NCBI GenBank assembly: GCA_041648505.1
Contig: JBAZOY010000004.1
Location: 21,159 to 85,158 of the forward strand
Source of the DNA: JBAZOY01 sp041648505
Lineage (GTDB): Bacteria > Desulfobacterota > Syntrophia > Syntrophales > CG2-30-49-12
Length of the DNA: 64,000 nucleotides
Direction of reading: 5' to 3'
Below the pieces are notes generated by a model. It saw only the letters and a program-made list of their open reading frames with translations. It searched no databases and had not been told where the DNA came from. The translations under genes were made by a program, and so were the position numbers. Positions 1 through 7,896 of the stretch are shown in pieces. Each line of letters opens with the position of its first letter. Position 1 is the stretch's first letter.

Positions 1-131
1 GCATACCATGTGGTTATGACGGTTCGCAGAATGCCAAAGGCGAGCAGGGCAATGACGATGCCGAGGACAGTTAAACAGGTGCGGAGCTTATGGCGAAGGG
101 CATTTTTAAAAATGAGCTTAAGGCTGTACAT
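1..131 (-). CDS. ABC transporter permease (MacB/FtsX-like), N-terminal part only
   Basis: Reading leftward from the ATG at 131-129, the frame stays open to the window edge and gives about 43 residues. It starts MYSLKLIFKNALRHKLRTC and is followed by a hydrophobic helix with the motif LTVLGIVIALLAFGI. A basic amphipathic stretch ending just before the first membrane helix is typical of the MacB_PCD/FtsX permease family of lipoprotein and antibiotic exporters. The start overlaps the end of the ATPase gene by 14 bases, so permease, ATPase and upstream adaptor form one operon, as in MacAB/Lol-type exporters. The remaining roughly 350 residues lie outside the window. Recognition rests on the N-terminus and on context. 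Confidence 0.75.
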   Translation of the reverse strand, partial: MYSLKLIFKNALRHKLRTCLTVLGIVIALLAFGILRTVITTWY

Positions 132-807
132 CCAAAACACCTTTATCAAGACGTTTGATTATATGAGCCTTTTCAGCAGCCCGCGGGTCGTGGGTTACCA
201 TGATAACAGTCTTGCCAAGTTCGTGAACAAGGCGTTCCATCAATCCCAGTACATCGTCGGCAGAGATCCGGTCCAGATCCCCGGTCGGTTCATCTGCTAC
301 CAGGATAAAGGGATCAGTAACAATTGCGCGTGCAATCGCCACACGCTGCTGCTGACCACCTGAAAGTTGGCCGGGGTAATGATCCATCCGATCGGCAAGG
401 TTGACAACCCGCAGAACAATCTCCGCATGTTCTCGCCGTTCTTTTCTTGAAAGCCCCGTCAGAAGCAGGGGAAGTTCAATATTTTCAAAGGCGGTAAGGA
501 CGGGAATGAGATTATAAAGCTGGAAGATAAAGCCGACATTTACGGCGCGCCACCGGGCCAGTTCGGTCTCGGAGAGGTAAGTGATATCTAAGCCGCCTAT
601 CTTTATTATACCGGAATCCACCTTATCTATGCCCGCAATGAGGTTTAACAGGGTGGTCTTACCTGAGCCTGACGGTCCCATCAATGCCAGGAATTCCCCC
701 TCGTAAATATCAAGGGTTATGTCCTGCAGCACAGGTATAATCTGGTGGTCCCGCGTGTAGGACTTATACACGTTTTTTATTTCGACAATGGGTACCTTGT
801 CGCTCAT
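118..807 (-). CDS. ABC transporter ATP-binding protein, LolD/MacB family
   Basis: Cytoplasmic ATPase of 229 residues, the usual length for LolD/FtsE-type subunits. It would energise a periplasm-facing exporter rather than uptake. Visible motifs are Walker A GPSGSGKTT (about residues 44-52), a Q-loop at FQLYNL, the signature LSGGQQQRVAIARA (148-161), Walker B ILVADEPTGDLD (168-179) and the switch histidine THD (205-207). The insertion around the signature and the GDLDR D-loop fit the MacB/LolD subgroup. The ATG follows the stop of the adaptor gene directly (TAA then ATG), which implies translational coupling. The family is certain; the cargo (macrolide, lipoprotein, peptide or siderophore) cannot be told from sequence. 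Confidence 0.93.
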   Translation of the reverse strand: MSDKVPIVEIKNVYKSYTRDHQIIPVLQDITLDIYEGEFLALMGPSGSGKTTLLNLIAGIDKVDSGIIKIGGLDITYLSETELARWRAVNVGFIFQLYNLIPVLTAFENIELPLLLTGLSRKERREHAEIVLRVVNLADRMDHYPGQLSGGQQQRVAIARAIVTDPFILVADEPTGDLDRISADDVLGLMERLVHELGKTVIMVTHDPRAAEKAHIIKRLDKGVLDVQP

Positions 808-2025
808 TTACTTTTCCGCAACCTTTATTCTCGAACCGTCTTTCACCTTGTTCAGAGGTCTTACTACAACCATGTCACCCGCTTTTACCCCGCTCAAAAT
901 TTCAATCATATCACCAAGCCGGGCGCCAACAGTTATCGGTGTTTCTATCACACTGTTTCCTTTAATCAGGAATACCAACTTTTTACCATTGCGTTCTACT
1001 ACCGCTGCTGAATTAAGAGCAGTGCGAACTTTCCTTTCTTCATCTTTTATCTCCCTTGAGAGAAAGGCTATTTTGGCACTCATCTCCGGTAATATACGAC
1101 TGTCTTTATCAACAAAGCGGACTTTTACCATCACAGTAGCTTTACTGCGATCAGCTGTAGGTACAATTATATGGACTTCTCCCCGGAAACGTAACTCGGA
1201 TAAGGCATCAAGCTGAATCTCACACGGTTGGCCTGATCTTACCTGATTGATATTCGATTCGGATACATCAACCTCGACCTGGAGTGAATCCATGTCTGCT
1301 ATGGTTACCACAGCGGCCTTTGCCTCCGCTGCAGCTCCTATAGGGGTCACAATGTCACCGATGTCGGCGTTTTTTGTTAACACTACGCCGTTGAAAGGGG
1401 CACGTATGTATGTATACTCAAGCATTACATCCGCTTCATTCAGTGCTGCTGTGCTTGCCTTTAATGCAGCGTCCGCTGCGCCGACTGCAGCTTGTGCCCT
1501 ATTATAACGTGTCTCGTAAGCATCGTATTCAGATTGTGATACATAACCACGGGACAGCAATTCCTTGTATCTGTTATAAAAAAGAACTGCTTCGTGAAGT
1601 TCGGCTTTTGCCTCTTCAAGGTTAAAACGTGCGACTTTAACGTTTGCCTGGGCTCTATTCCTTGATGCTGTGGTATCTTCACTCTCAAGGCGGGCGATCA
1701 CCTGTCCTACCTTTACCGTGTTTCCTTCCTCAACAGACAATGATACGAGGCGACCGGTTACTTTTGAAGCCACGGCAGCTTTACGCTGGGCCACAACATA
1801 ACCACTAGCGTTCAATAAAGTAAATGTCTGAGACGGATATATTTGCGTAATGCTTACAACCTCTACCTGAACAGCAGGTGAAAAAATACCTGTGACGTAG
1901 AGAAGTCCAATCACGATTATGCCCATTAGGGCAAATATCAGGTAAAAATATTCCCCTCTCTTCCTTCTATGGTTGGCTGTTTTTGTTTTTTCAATGCGTA
2001 GTTTTGAAATATCTTCGTCTGACAT
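808..2025 (-). CDS. periplasmic adaptor subunit of ABC efflux pump (MacA/HlyD-like)
   Basis: Membrane-fusion protein of 405 residues. One N-terminal membrane helix lies at about residues 27-49 (YLIFALMGIIVIGLLYV). It is followed by a lipoyl/barrel-sandwich half (SGYVVAQRKAAVASKVTGRL), a long alpha-helical hairpin (about 110-200, rich in A, E, R) and the second lipoyl half with YIRAPFNGVVLTKNADIGD, the hallmark of RND/ABC adaptors. A beta-barrel and a membrane-proximal domain complete it. It would bridge the inner-membrane ABC permease to an outer-membrane channel; no TolC-like gene is in view. An AAGGAG ribosome site lies about 10 bases before the ATG. It is the first gene of the leftward operon with the ATPase and permease. 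Confidence 0.9.
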   Translation of the reverse strand: MSDEDISKLRIEKTKTANHRRKRGEYFYLIFALMGIIVIGLLYVTGIFSPAVQVEVVSITQIYPSQTFTLLNASGYVVAQRKAAVASKVTGRLVSLSVEEGNTVKVGQVIARLESEDTTASRNRAQANVKVARFNLEEAKAELHEAVLFYNRYKELLSRGYVSQSEYDAYETRYNRAQAAVGAADAALKASTAALNEADVMLEYTYIRAPFNGVVLTKNADIGDIVTPIGAAAEAKAAVVTIADMDSLQVEVDVSESNINQVRSGQPCEIQLDALSELRFRGEVHIIVPTADRSKATVMVKVRFVDKDSRILPEMSAKIAFLSREIKDEERKVRTALNSAAVVERNGKKLVFLIKGNSVIETPITVGARLGDMIEILSGVKAGDMVVVRPLNKVKDGSRIKVAEK

Positions 2026-2378
2026 TACATGTAAACTCCTTATTCAAGGTTTCAGGGCCCCTGCCCTTTCTGCTGCCTTCTTTGGCTCTATATCGTTTTG
2101 ATTTACCACACTAATATACCATGGGAAAAGAAAAACAGCGAAAACTTTGGAAAGCTACACAGCTGTATAAAAGTTATATTTCCGATGTGGCGATAGCGAA
2201 AAACTGCGGGTAGATTAAGAGCGAATATCTATCGAGAAGCGAACGGCCAACAAAGTATAATCAACTTCTGAAGATCGGGGGAAATCTTAGGGACTACGCA
2301 GTATACAGGGGTAAATCTATTTTTTGTTGTAAAATGAACTACCCCGCCGCAAGCTGCAGGGAATTATACCCAAAAAGA
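2026..2378. other. intergenic region between efflux adaptor and ptsI
   Basis: No convincing gene. It should hold the promoter for the leftward efflux operon on its left side. On its right side (about 2333-2373) is a GC-rich imperfect hairpin, CCCCGCCGCAAGCTGCAGGG on the plus strand. Read leftward it follows the ptsI stop and is trailed by a T-rich stretch, so it may act as the ptsHI terminator or be a REP-like unit. The longest plus-strand reading frame, from the ATG near 2131, has about 30 codons and no recognisable features. Confidence 0.5.
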
Positions 2379-4187
2379 TTAAAGGTTGTCAGTAGCCGTA
2401 GTTGTAACCCGTAGATTGTTTACAGGAAAGATTTCGGGAAATCGCTTACGCATGTAATTCCCCACATACTCACGAATCTCAGCCGCCGAAGAAAATGTCA
2501 TCACCTTTTCCAGTAGTTCCTTGGATTCCTGTAAGGTTGTACCTCTGATGATCTTTTTAACCATGGGTATAGCCAAAGGATTCATACTCAATTCATCCAG
2601 TTCGAAACCAAGGAGAATCATAGTGCAGATCGGCTCGCCTGCCATTTCCCCGCACATAGCCACCCATATACCCGCTTCATGGCCAATATCAACCGTTTGT
2701 TTTATGAGCCTCAACACTGCAGGATGGAGCGGTTCATATAAATAGGTAACCCTTTCGTTGATCCTGTCAATGGCCAAGGCATACTGAATAAGATCGTTGG
2801 TCCCGATGCTGAAGAAATCCACTTCCTTGGCCAGTTTATCGGCCATCATAACCGCCGATGGAACTTCGATCATAACACCGAGTTCTATATCCTGGCCTAC
2901 AGGCACTCCTGCGGCAAGAAGTTCATCTCTGACCTCATAAAATATTTTCTTGACTTCTCTAATCTCCTCGACCCCTGAGATCATGGGAAACAGTACCCTT
3001 GTCCTGCCATAGGCGCTTACACGGAGAATAGCCCGCAGCTGTACCTTAAAGATGTCAACCTCTTTCAGGCAAAATCTGATCGCCCTCAAGCCCATTTGAG
3101 GGTTCATCTCTTTTGCCAGTTTGGGATCAGAAAAAAACTTATCTCCACCAAGATCAAAAGTTCTTATGGTTGACCATCCAATGCCTTCTACTCCGATAAC
3201 ATGCCTGTAATTGGTAAAGTGCTCTTCCTCCGTCGGAAGTTGTTCCCTGTTTATATAGAGGAATTCAGTCCGGTAAAGACCAACACCGTCTGCACCATGA
3301 GCTATGGCAGAGGGAATTTCCTCGCTGAATTCTATATTACCTCCCATTGACATCTTATAATTATCTTTTGTAACGGCGGGAAGGCAGGCATCCTTAAGAA
3401 AGTCCTCCTGGGTATGCCGATAATCTTCTTTTTTATCTTCGTACCTTTTCAGCATCGCCGGGTCGGGATTCACAATGACCAAACCAGAAGAACCATCAAC
3501 AACAATATCGTCATTAGTCCGCACCACACTGGTGATACTATTCAGGCCGACAACAGCAGGAATTTCAATCGCCTGTGCTACAATGGCCGTGTGGGAGGTC
3601 TTTCCACCAATATCCGTGGCAAACCCAAGAACCTTTTTAATCTTCATCTGTGCTGTATCTGCTGGCGACAGATCAGGAGCAACGATGATAAACCCTTCAC
3701 CAACGTTAATAGCCTCTCGTTTTTCCCCGGCAAGATTCCTGAGGATCCTCTGTCCTACATATTGCACATCACTGAAGCGCTTCCTGAGATAATCATCTTC
3801 TATCTTGGAAAAGATTTCTTTATGTTTGTCGATAGTCATCCCGACAGCCCATTCTGCATTGACATACATTTCCTTGATATGGTGGATCGTATTATTAATA
3901 AATTGCTTATCGTTCAGAATCATGATGTGAATATCTATAATGTATAACGGTTCCTTCAACTCGAGATTGCTCAGGTTGTTTTTTACCTCGAGAAGTTGTT
4001 TCTCGGATTCCTTCAGGGCTTTTTTGAACCGCTTTATCTCTTTAGAGACAAGGCTTGCGTCACTCAGTTTGTAGAAAGATATTTGGGCATCGAGGCGGTT
4101 AAACAGAAAAGCCTTTCCTATTGCTATACCGGAAGAAACGCCGATTCCTTTTAGAACAATCGTTTTTTTCACCGCGTCAGAGCTCAT
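2379..4187 (-). CDS. ptsI: phosphoenolpyruvate-protein phosphotransferase (PTS enzyme I)
   Basis: Enzyme I takes phosphate from PEP and passes it to HPr. The 602-residue protein has the family's full architecture: an N-terminal helical HPr-binding domain, the swivelling phosphohistidine domain with GGKTSHTAIVAQA (active His at about 199), and the C-terminal PEP-binding barrel with MISGVEEIR, FSIGTNDLIQYALAIDR and the catalytic CGEMAGEP cysteine motif. Its ATG overlaps the ptsH stop by 4 bases. No EIIA/B/C component is in the window. The last ~20 residues, with a TTTATDNL tail, look unconserved. The N-terminus KKTIVLKGIGVSSGIAIGKA is canonical. Confidence 0.97.
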   Translation of the reverse strand: MSSDAVKKTIVLKGIGVSSGIAIGKAFLFNRLDAQISFYKLSDASLVSKEIKRFKKALKESEKQLLEVKNNLSNLELKEPLYIIDIHIMILNDKQFINNTIHHIKEMYVNAEWAVGMTIDKHKEIFSKIEDDYLRKRFSDVQYVGQRILRNLAGEKREAINVGEGFIIVAPDLSPADTAQMKIKKVLGFATDIGGKTSHTAIVAQAIEIPAVVGLNSITSVVRTNDDIVVDGSSGLVIVNPDPAMLKRYEDKKEDYRHTQEDFLKDACLPAVTKDNYKMSMGGNIEFSEEIPSAIAHGADGVGLYRTEFLYINREQLPTEEEHFTNYRHVIGVEGIGWSTIRTFDLGGDKFFSDPKLAKEMNPQMGLRAIRFCLKEVDIFKVQLRAILRVSAYGRTRVLFPMISGVEEIREVKKIFYEVRDELLAAGVPVGQDIELGVMIEVPSAVMMADKLAKEVDFFSIGTNDLIQYALAIDRINERVTYLYEPLHPAVLRLIKQTVDIGHEAGIWVAMCGEMAGEPICTMILLGFELDELSMNPLAIPMVKKIIRGTTLQESKELLEKVMTFSSAAEIREYVGNYMRKRFPEIFPVNNLRVTTTATDNL

Positions 4188-4456
4188 TGATTTTCTCCAA
4201 ATTTATCTTCGATCAGCCTGCCGATAGCTTCAATGGCATCATCGGCATCTATTCCATCTGCCCTGATTGTAATCTGGCTTCCATAAGGACAGGCAAGGGT
4301 CAAGATACTGAGAAGACTCTTTCCGTTAACCTCTTTACCATCTCTTTCAAAAAATACCTTTGATTTATACTTGCTCGACACAGTTACCAGCTTGGCTGCA
4401 GGTCTCGCATGAAGCCCCAGTTTATTTTTTATTTTAAATGTTTTTGTTTTCGTCAT
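4184..4456 (-). CDS. ptsH: phosphocarrier protein HPr
   Basis: Small cytoplasmic phosphocarrier of 90 residues. The active-site motif NKLGLHARPAAKLV places the phosphorylated histidine at residue 16. KSLLSILTLACPYG places a serine at 47, equivalent to the regulatory Ser46 that HPr kinase modifies in many bacteria. The GA-rich C-terminal helix ADDAIEAIGRLIEDKFGE closes the fold. It is translated just upstream of ptsI with a 4-base ATGA overlap, so it leads a two-gene operon. Start at ATG 4456. Confidence 0.96.
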   Translation of the reverse strand: MTKTKTFKIKNKLGLHARPAAKLVTVSSKYKSKVFFERDGKEVNGKSLLSILTLACPYGSQITIRADGIDADDAIEAIGRLIEDKFGENQ

Positions 4457-4578
4457 TCAAAAAATCGACTACCCTTTGTTCCGCAACTAAAGGTATGCCT
4501 TGAACAAAATGAGATGAGACAGAAACAGATTGATGGGCTTCACTAACATAAATATTAAATGAAGTCAATTGAGATTGC

Positions 4579-4755
4579 TCAAAGAGCCGTTACAAAGATC
4601 GTCTCGACAAACTTTTTTGGACTCTCTTGAATCTCCTTGTAAATGACTGCTCCATCTGTTATATTATTCACCATCTTCAGAAGGATTCTTTTTTCATTTG
4701 TACCGCCCTGTAACGTGGATGTTTCGTTGTAAAATGAATCGTCTTTTAGTAACAT
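4579..4755 (-). CDS. possible small protein of 58 residues upstream of ptsH
   Basis: An uninterrupted frame runs leftward from ATG 4755-4753 to TGA 4581-4579. It encodes 58 residues beginning MLLKDDSFYNETSTLQGG and containing KRILLKMVNNITDGAVIYKE. Composition is protein-like (mixed charge, amphipathic segment). I recognise no family and see no clear Shine-Dalgarno site. It sits 122 bases before ptsH in the same direction, in an otherwise empty 393-base gap (4457-4849). It could be a genuine small gene, the remnant of a larger one, or chance. Confidence 0.3.
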   Translation of the reverse strand: MLLKDDSFYNETSTLQGGTNEKRILLKMVNNITDGAVIYKEIQESPKKFVETIFVTAL

Positions 4756-4849
4756 TAATAAGAGCCGTTTCTATAATGATTTTACTGTGAAAGTCTAAAA
4801 GTTGCAGTCAGCGGTGGCAGGCGTTGTCCAGTAACAGGGGAGGAGAAAG

Positions 4850-5299
4850 TTGCGGTCCGTTATTCAGAGAGTTAACAATGCCCGAATCTGGGTTGGTGAG
4901 CGTTTGATTTCCTCTATCAGCAAAGGTGTCATTGTTTTTCTCGGCGTTGAAAAAGAAGATAGTGCAACCGATGCCGACTACCTCCTTGAAAAAATCATAA
5001 ACCTGAGGATATTTGAGGATGCTGAAGGGAAAATGAACCTCTCCCTTCTTGACATCTCAGGAGAGATGCTTGTAGTTTCCCAGTTTACCCTCCTAGCCGA
5101 TTGCCGTAAGGGAAGGAGGCCGTCTTTTATCCAGGCAGAAGAACCGGAGCAAGCCATGAGGCTTTATGAATATTTCATCAGTAAAGGACGGGAGAAAATC
5201 GATGGGGTAGCAGCCGGGGAATTTCAGGCCATGATGGAGATTGAAATGATCAATGATGGTCCTGTAACCATGTTGCTTGACAGTAGAAAGGCTTTTTAA
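4850..5299 (+). CDS. dtd: D-aminoacyl-tRNA deacylase
   Basis: Hydrolyses D-amino acids mischarged onto tRNA. 149 residues is the exact family length. It starts at a TTG (MRSVIQRV) preceded by AGGGGAGGAGA at good spacing. Diagnostic motifs are SQFTLLAD (about 77-84), which houses the catalytic threonine, GRRPSF, and the C-terminal NDGPVTMLLDS, equivalent to the Gly-cis-Pro motif that gives chiral selectivity. It is followed by guaB with a 100-base gap and is probably transcribed with it or from its own promoter. No unusual features. Confidence 0.96.
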   Translation: MRSVIQRVNNARIWVGERLISSISKGVIVFLGVEKEDSATDADYLLEKIINLRIFEDAEGKMNLSLLDISGEMLVVSQFTLLADCRKGRRPSFIQAEEPEQAMRLYEYFISKGREKIDGVAAGEFQAMMEIEMINDGPVTMLLDSRKAF

Positions 5300-5399
5300 A
5301 CAGCTAATAACCATCGGAAATGACAATAATAATTTTTCATCCTGAGTAATATTAGAATAAACAAGAATAACGATAATTTTACAACCCCGGAGGTATTCC

Positions 5400-6869
5400 A
5401 TGTTAGACGATCATCCGAAAGAAGCCCTGACTTTTGACGATCTCCTTCTTGTACCGGCAGAATCCGCCATTCTTCCCAGAGATGTAGAGACATCGACCCT
5501 CCTCACAAACAATATAACCCTTAACATTCCCCTTGTCAGTGCGGCTATGGATACGGTAACTGAATCCAGAACAGCCATATCTCTTGCCCAGGAAGGGGGT
5601 ATCGGTGTCATTCACCGTAACATGAGTATTGAGCACCAGGTACTTGAGGTGGAAAAGGTAAAAAAATCGGAAAGCGGCATGATTGTTGATCCAATTACCA
5701 TAAAACCCGAACAGAAAGTGCATGAAGCCCTCAAACTCATGAACGAGTACAAGATATCAGGTGTCCCTGTAGTTAGGAATCGTAAGCTTGTGGGTATCCT
5801 CACGAACCGTGACCTCCGTTTTGAAACAGACCTTGAACAGCCTGTGTCTCAGGTGATGACTAAAGATAATCTGGTTACTGTCTCCTCCAGTATCTCACTG
5901 GAAGAATCCAAGAAACTTCTTCACAGACACAGGATAGAAAAGCTCTTAGTTGTGGACGATGATTATAATCTAAAGGGTTTGATTACCATTAAAGATCTTG
6001 AAAAGATAAAGAAATATCCTAAAGCGTGTAAAGATTCCTTCGGAAGATTGAGAGTCGGCGCTGCAGTGGGGATCATTGACCGGGAGGCAAGGGTTGACAA
6101 CCTTTTGACTGCCGGTGTAGACGTCATTGCCATTGATACCTCCCACGGACATTCGATAAAGGTGCTCGATGCTATCAGGGATACGAAAGCGAATTTCCCC
6201 GGATGTGAACTGATTGCCGGTAATGTAGCAACAGAAGAAGGAGCAAAAGCCATGATTGATGCCGGCGTAGATGCTGTTAAGGTGGGGGTTGGTCCTGGTT
6301 CGATATGTACGACCAGAATAATTGCCGGCGTAGGTGTTCCACAGATGAGTGCCATCAGAGACGTCTACCGTTGCGCTTCACGCCACAATATTCCCATTAT
6401 CTCCGATGGTGGCATCAAGTTTTCCGGAGATATTGTCAAAGCCCTTGCCGCCGGTGCCCATACAGTTATGATCGGTTCCCTGTTTGCAGGAACAGAAGAA
6501 AGTCCGGGAGAAACGGTACTTTTTCAGGGTAGAAGCTACAAGGTATTCCGGGGAATGGGTTCTCTGGAAGCTATGAAGATGGGGAGCAGAGACAGATACG
6601 GTGACATAGAAGATAATTTAAAACTCGTCCCGGAAGGTATAGAAGGAAGAATACCTTACAGAGGTTCTCTCCAGGCAAGCATTTACCAGCTTGTAGGCGG
6701 TTTGAAGGCAGGCATGGGTTATCTCGGGTGCAGAACCATTTCTGAATTGAGGGAAAAGGCTAATTTTGTCCGCATCACCTCGGCAGGCCTCAGGGAAAGT
6801 CACGTCCACGATGTAATAATTACCAAGGAAGCCCCCAATTACTGGCTGGATGAATCCTACGAAACATAA
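5400..6869 (+). CDS. guaB: inosine-5'-monophosphate dehydrogenase
   Basis: Oxidises IMP to XMP with NAD+, the committed step of GMP synthesis. 489 residues, full length. The N-terminus ALTFDDLLLVPAESAILPRDV is cut here as two recognisable blocks: ALTFDDLLLVPA and the following barrel start. Two CBS domains occupy about residues 95-205 (DPITIKPEQKVHEAL, VSSSISLEESKKLL). The catalytic loop GVGPGSICTTR has its cysteine at about 303, and the flap region RYGDIEDNLKLVPEGIEGR follows. An excellent ribosome site (CGGAGG) precedes ATG 5400. Tetrameric cytosolic enzyme. Confidence 0.98.
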   Translation: MLDDHPKEALTFDDLLLVPAESAILPRDVETSTLLTNNITLNIPLVSAAMDTVTESRTAISLAQEGGIGVIHRNMSIEHQVLEVEKVKKSESGMIVDPITIKPEQKVHEALKLMNEYKISGVPVVRNRKLVGILTNRDLRFETDLEQPVSQVMTKDNLVTVSSSISLEESKKLLHRHRIEKLLVVDDDYNLKGLITIKDLEKIKKYPKACKDSFGRLRVGAAVGIIDREARVDNLLTAGVDVIAIDTSHGHSIKVLDAIRDTKANFPGCELIAGNVATEEGAKAMIDAGVDAVKVGVGPGSICTTRIIAGVGVPQMSAIRDVYRCASRHNIPIISDGGIKFSGDIVKALAAGAHTVMIGSLFAGTEESPGETVLFQGRSYKVFRGMGSLEAMKMGSRDRYGDIEDNLKLVPEGIEGRIPYRGSLQASIYQLVGGLKAGMGYLGCRTISELREKANFVRITSAGLRESHVHDVIITKEAPNYWLDESYET

Positions 6870-7030
6870 TGATTTTATTCATGTTCACATCTATGCTCGT
6901 TACAGCCTCTTTTTTAAATCCCCACATATCCCTTAAGAAATTATGCAGCAGGGCAGAATGGCAGGAAGATTGTGCTTTTAAGGGCTCAGGCGGAATCCAC
7001 TATTCTACACTTTCTTGAAAGGAAAAGATT

Positions 7031-7870
7031 ATGAAAAGAAGAAGTTTTGCATTTATTCTCCTTTGGGCGATTATTCTCCTCTTGGTAATTCCAGTATTAT
7101 CTCCTGCTCAGCAGAAAAATATTATCCTCGCCACAACTACCAGCACGCAGGATTCCGGACTTCTTGATGTTCTCCTTCCGATCTTCGAAAAAAAGACGGG
7201 TTACTTCGTCAAGACCATCGCTGTGGGTTCCGGCCAGGCCATGGCCATGGGGCAAAGGGGAGAAGCCGATATTTTGCTGGTACACTCACCTGAAGCGGAG
7301 AAGAAGTTTATAGCCGAAGGATATGGAATAAATCGAAGAATTGTCATGCACAATGATTTCATCGTGGCAGGACCTCCGGAGGATTCGGCAAAGATCAAGG
7401 GTATAAAACCCACTTCAGAAGCTTTTAAAATGCTCTCCTCCAAGGGCACCATGTTTCTATCCAGGGGAGATAACTCAGGGACCCATGCCCGGGAAAAAGC
7501 CATCTGGAAAGCTTGCGGAATCAATCCCGAAGAAGAAAGATGGTATCAGCAGACAGGGCTGGGAATGGGAATGACACTCAACGTTGCGTCGGAGAAAAAA
7601 GCTTATACCCTAACCGACAGAGGGACGTATCTGGCTTTGAAGAAAAATCTCCACCTTGATATCTTAGTAGAGGGTGACCCCCTTCTTCTGAATATCTATC
7701 ACGTCATTGAGGTCAACCCGGCTAAATGGTCGACAACAAACGCTGTAGGAGCGAAGGCATTGGCTGATTTTATGGTTGCCACGGAAGCCCAGAGCATCAT
7801 CAAAAACTTTGGCAAGGATAAGTTCGGTTCCCCCCTTTTCTTTCCCGATGCCAGCAAGAAAGAGGAATAA
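7031..7870 (+). CDS. periplasmic tungstate/oxyanion-binding protein, TupA-like
   Basis: 279 residues with an N-terminal signal sequence (about 1-26, a hydrophobic core ending VIPVLSPAQ). The mature start ILATTTSTQDSGLLDVLLP, followed by GSGQAMAMGQRGEADILLVHS, is the signature of TupA/WtpA-like oxyanion-binding proteins. TTTS and the later DNSGTHAREKAIW contribute the anion site. In the family this protein feeds an ABC importer (TupBC), but no permease or ATPase follows; the next gene is a porin. Tungstate is the most likely ligand because anaerobes of this kind use W/Mo formate dehydrogenases. Ligand identity is inferred from family similarity only. Confidence 0.85.
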   Translation: MKRRSFAFILLWAIILLLVIPVLSPAQQKNIILATTTSTQDSGLLDVLLPIFEKKTGYFVKTIAVGSGQAMAMGQRGEADILLVHSPEAEKKFIAEGYGINRRIVMHNDFIVAGPPEDSAKIKGIKPTSEAFKMLSSKGTMFLSRGDNSGTHAREKAIWKACGINPEEERWYQQTGLGMGMTLNVASEKKAYTLTDRGTYLALKKNLHLDILVEGDPLLLNIYHVIEVNPAKWSTTNAVGAKALADFMVATEAQSIIKNFGKDKFGSPLFFPDASKKEE

Positions 7871-7896
7871 CTGGTGAAAGGAAGGAATTTATAAGT

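Noticed and set aside
10..363. Plus-strand frame of 117 codons over the ABC permease/ATPase genes
   Set aside because: Antisense shadow of the ATPase and permease; no protein motifs.
6870..7030. Moco/tungsten riboswitch before the TupA-like gene
   Set aside because: Looked for the conserved aptamer helices; none seen, only short unpaired AT/GC stretches.
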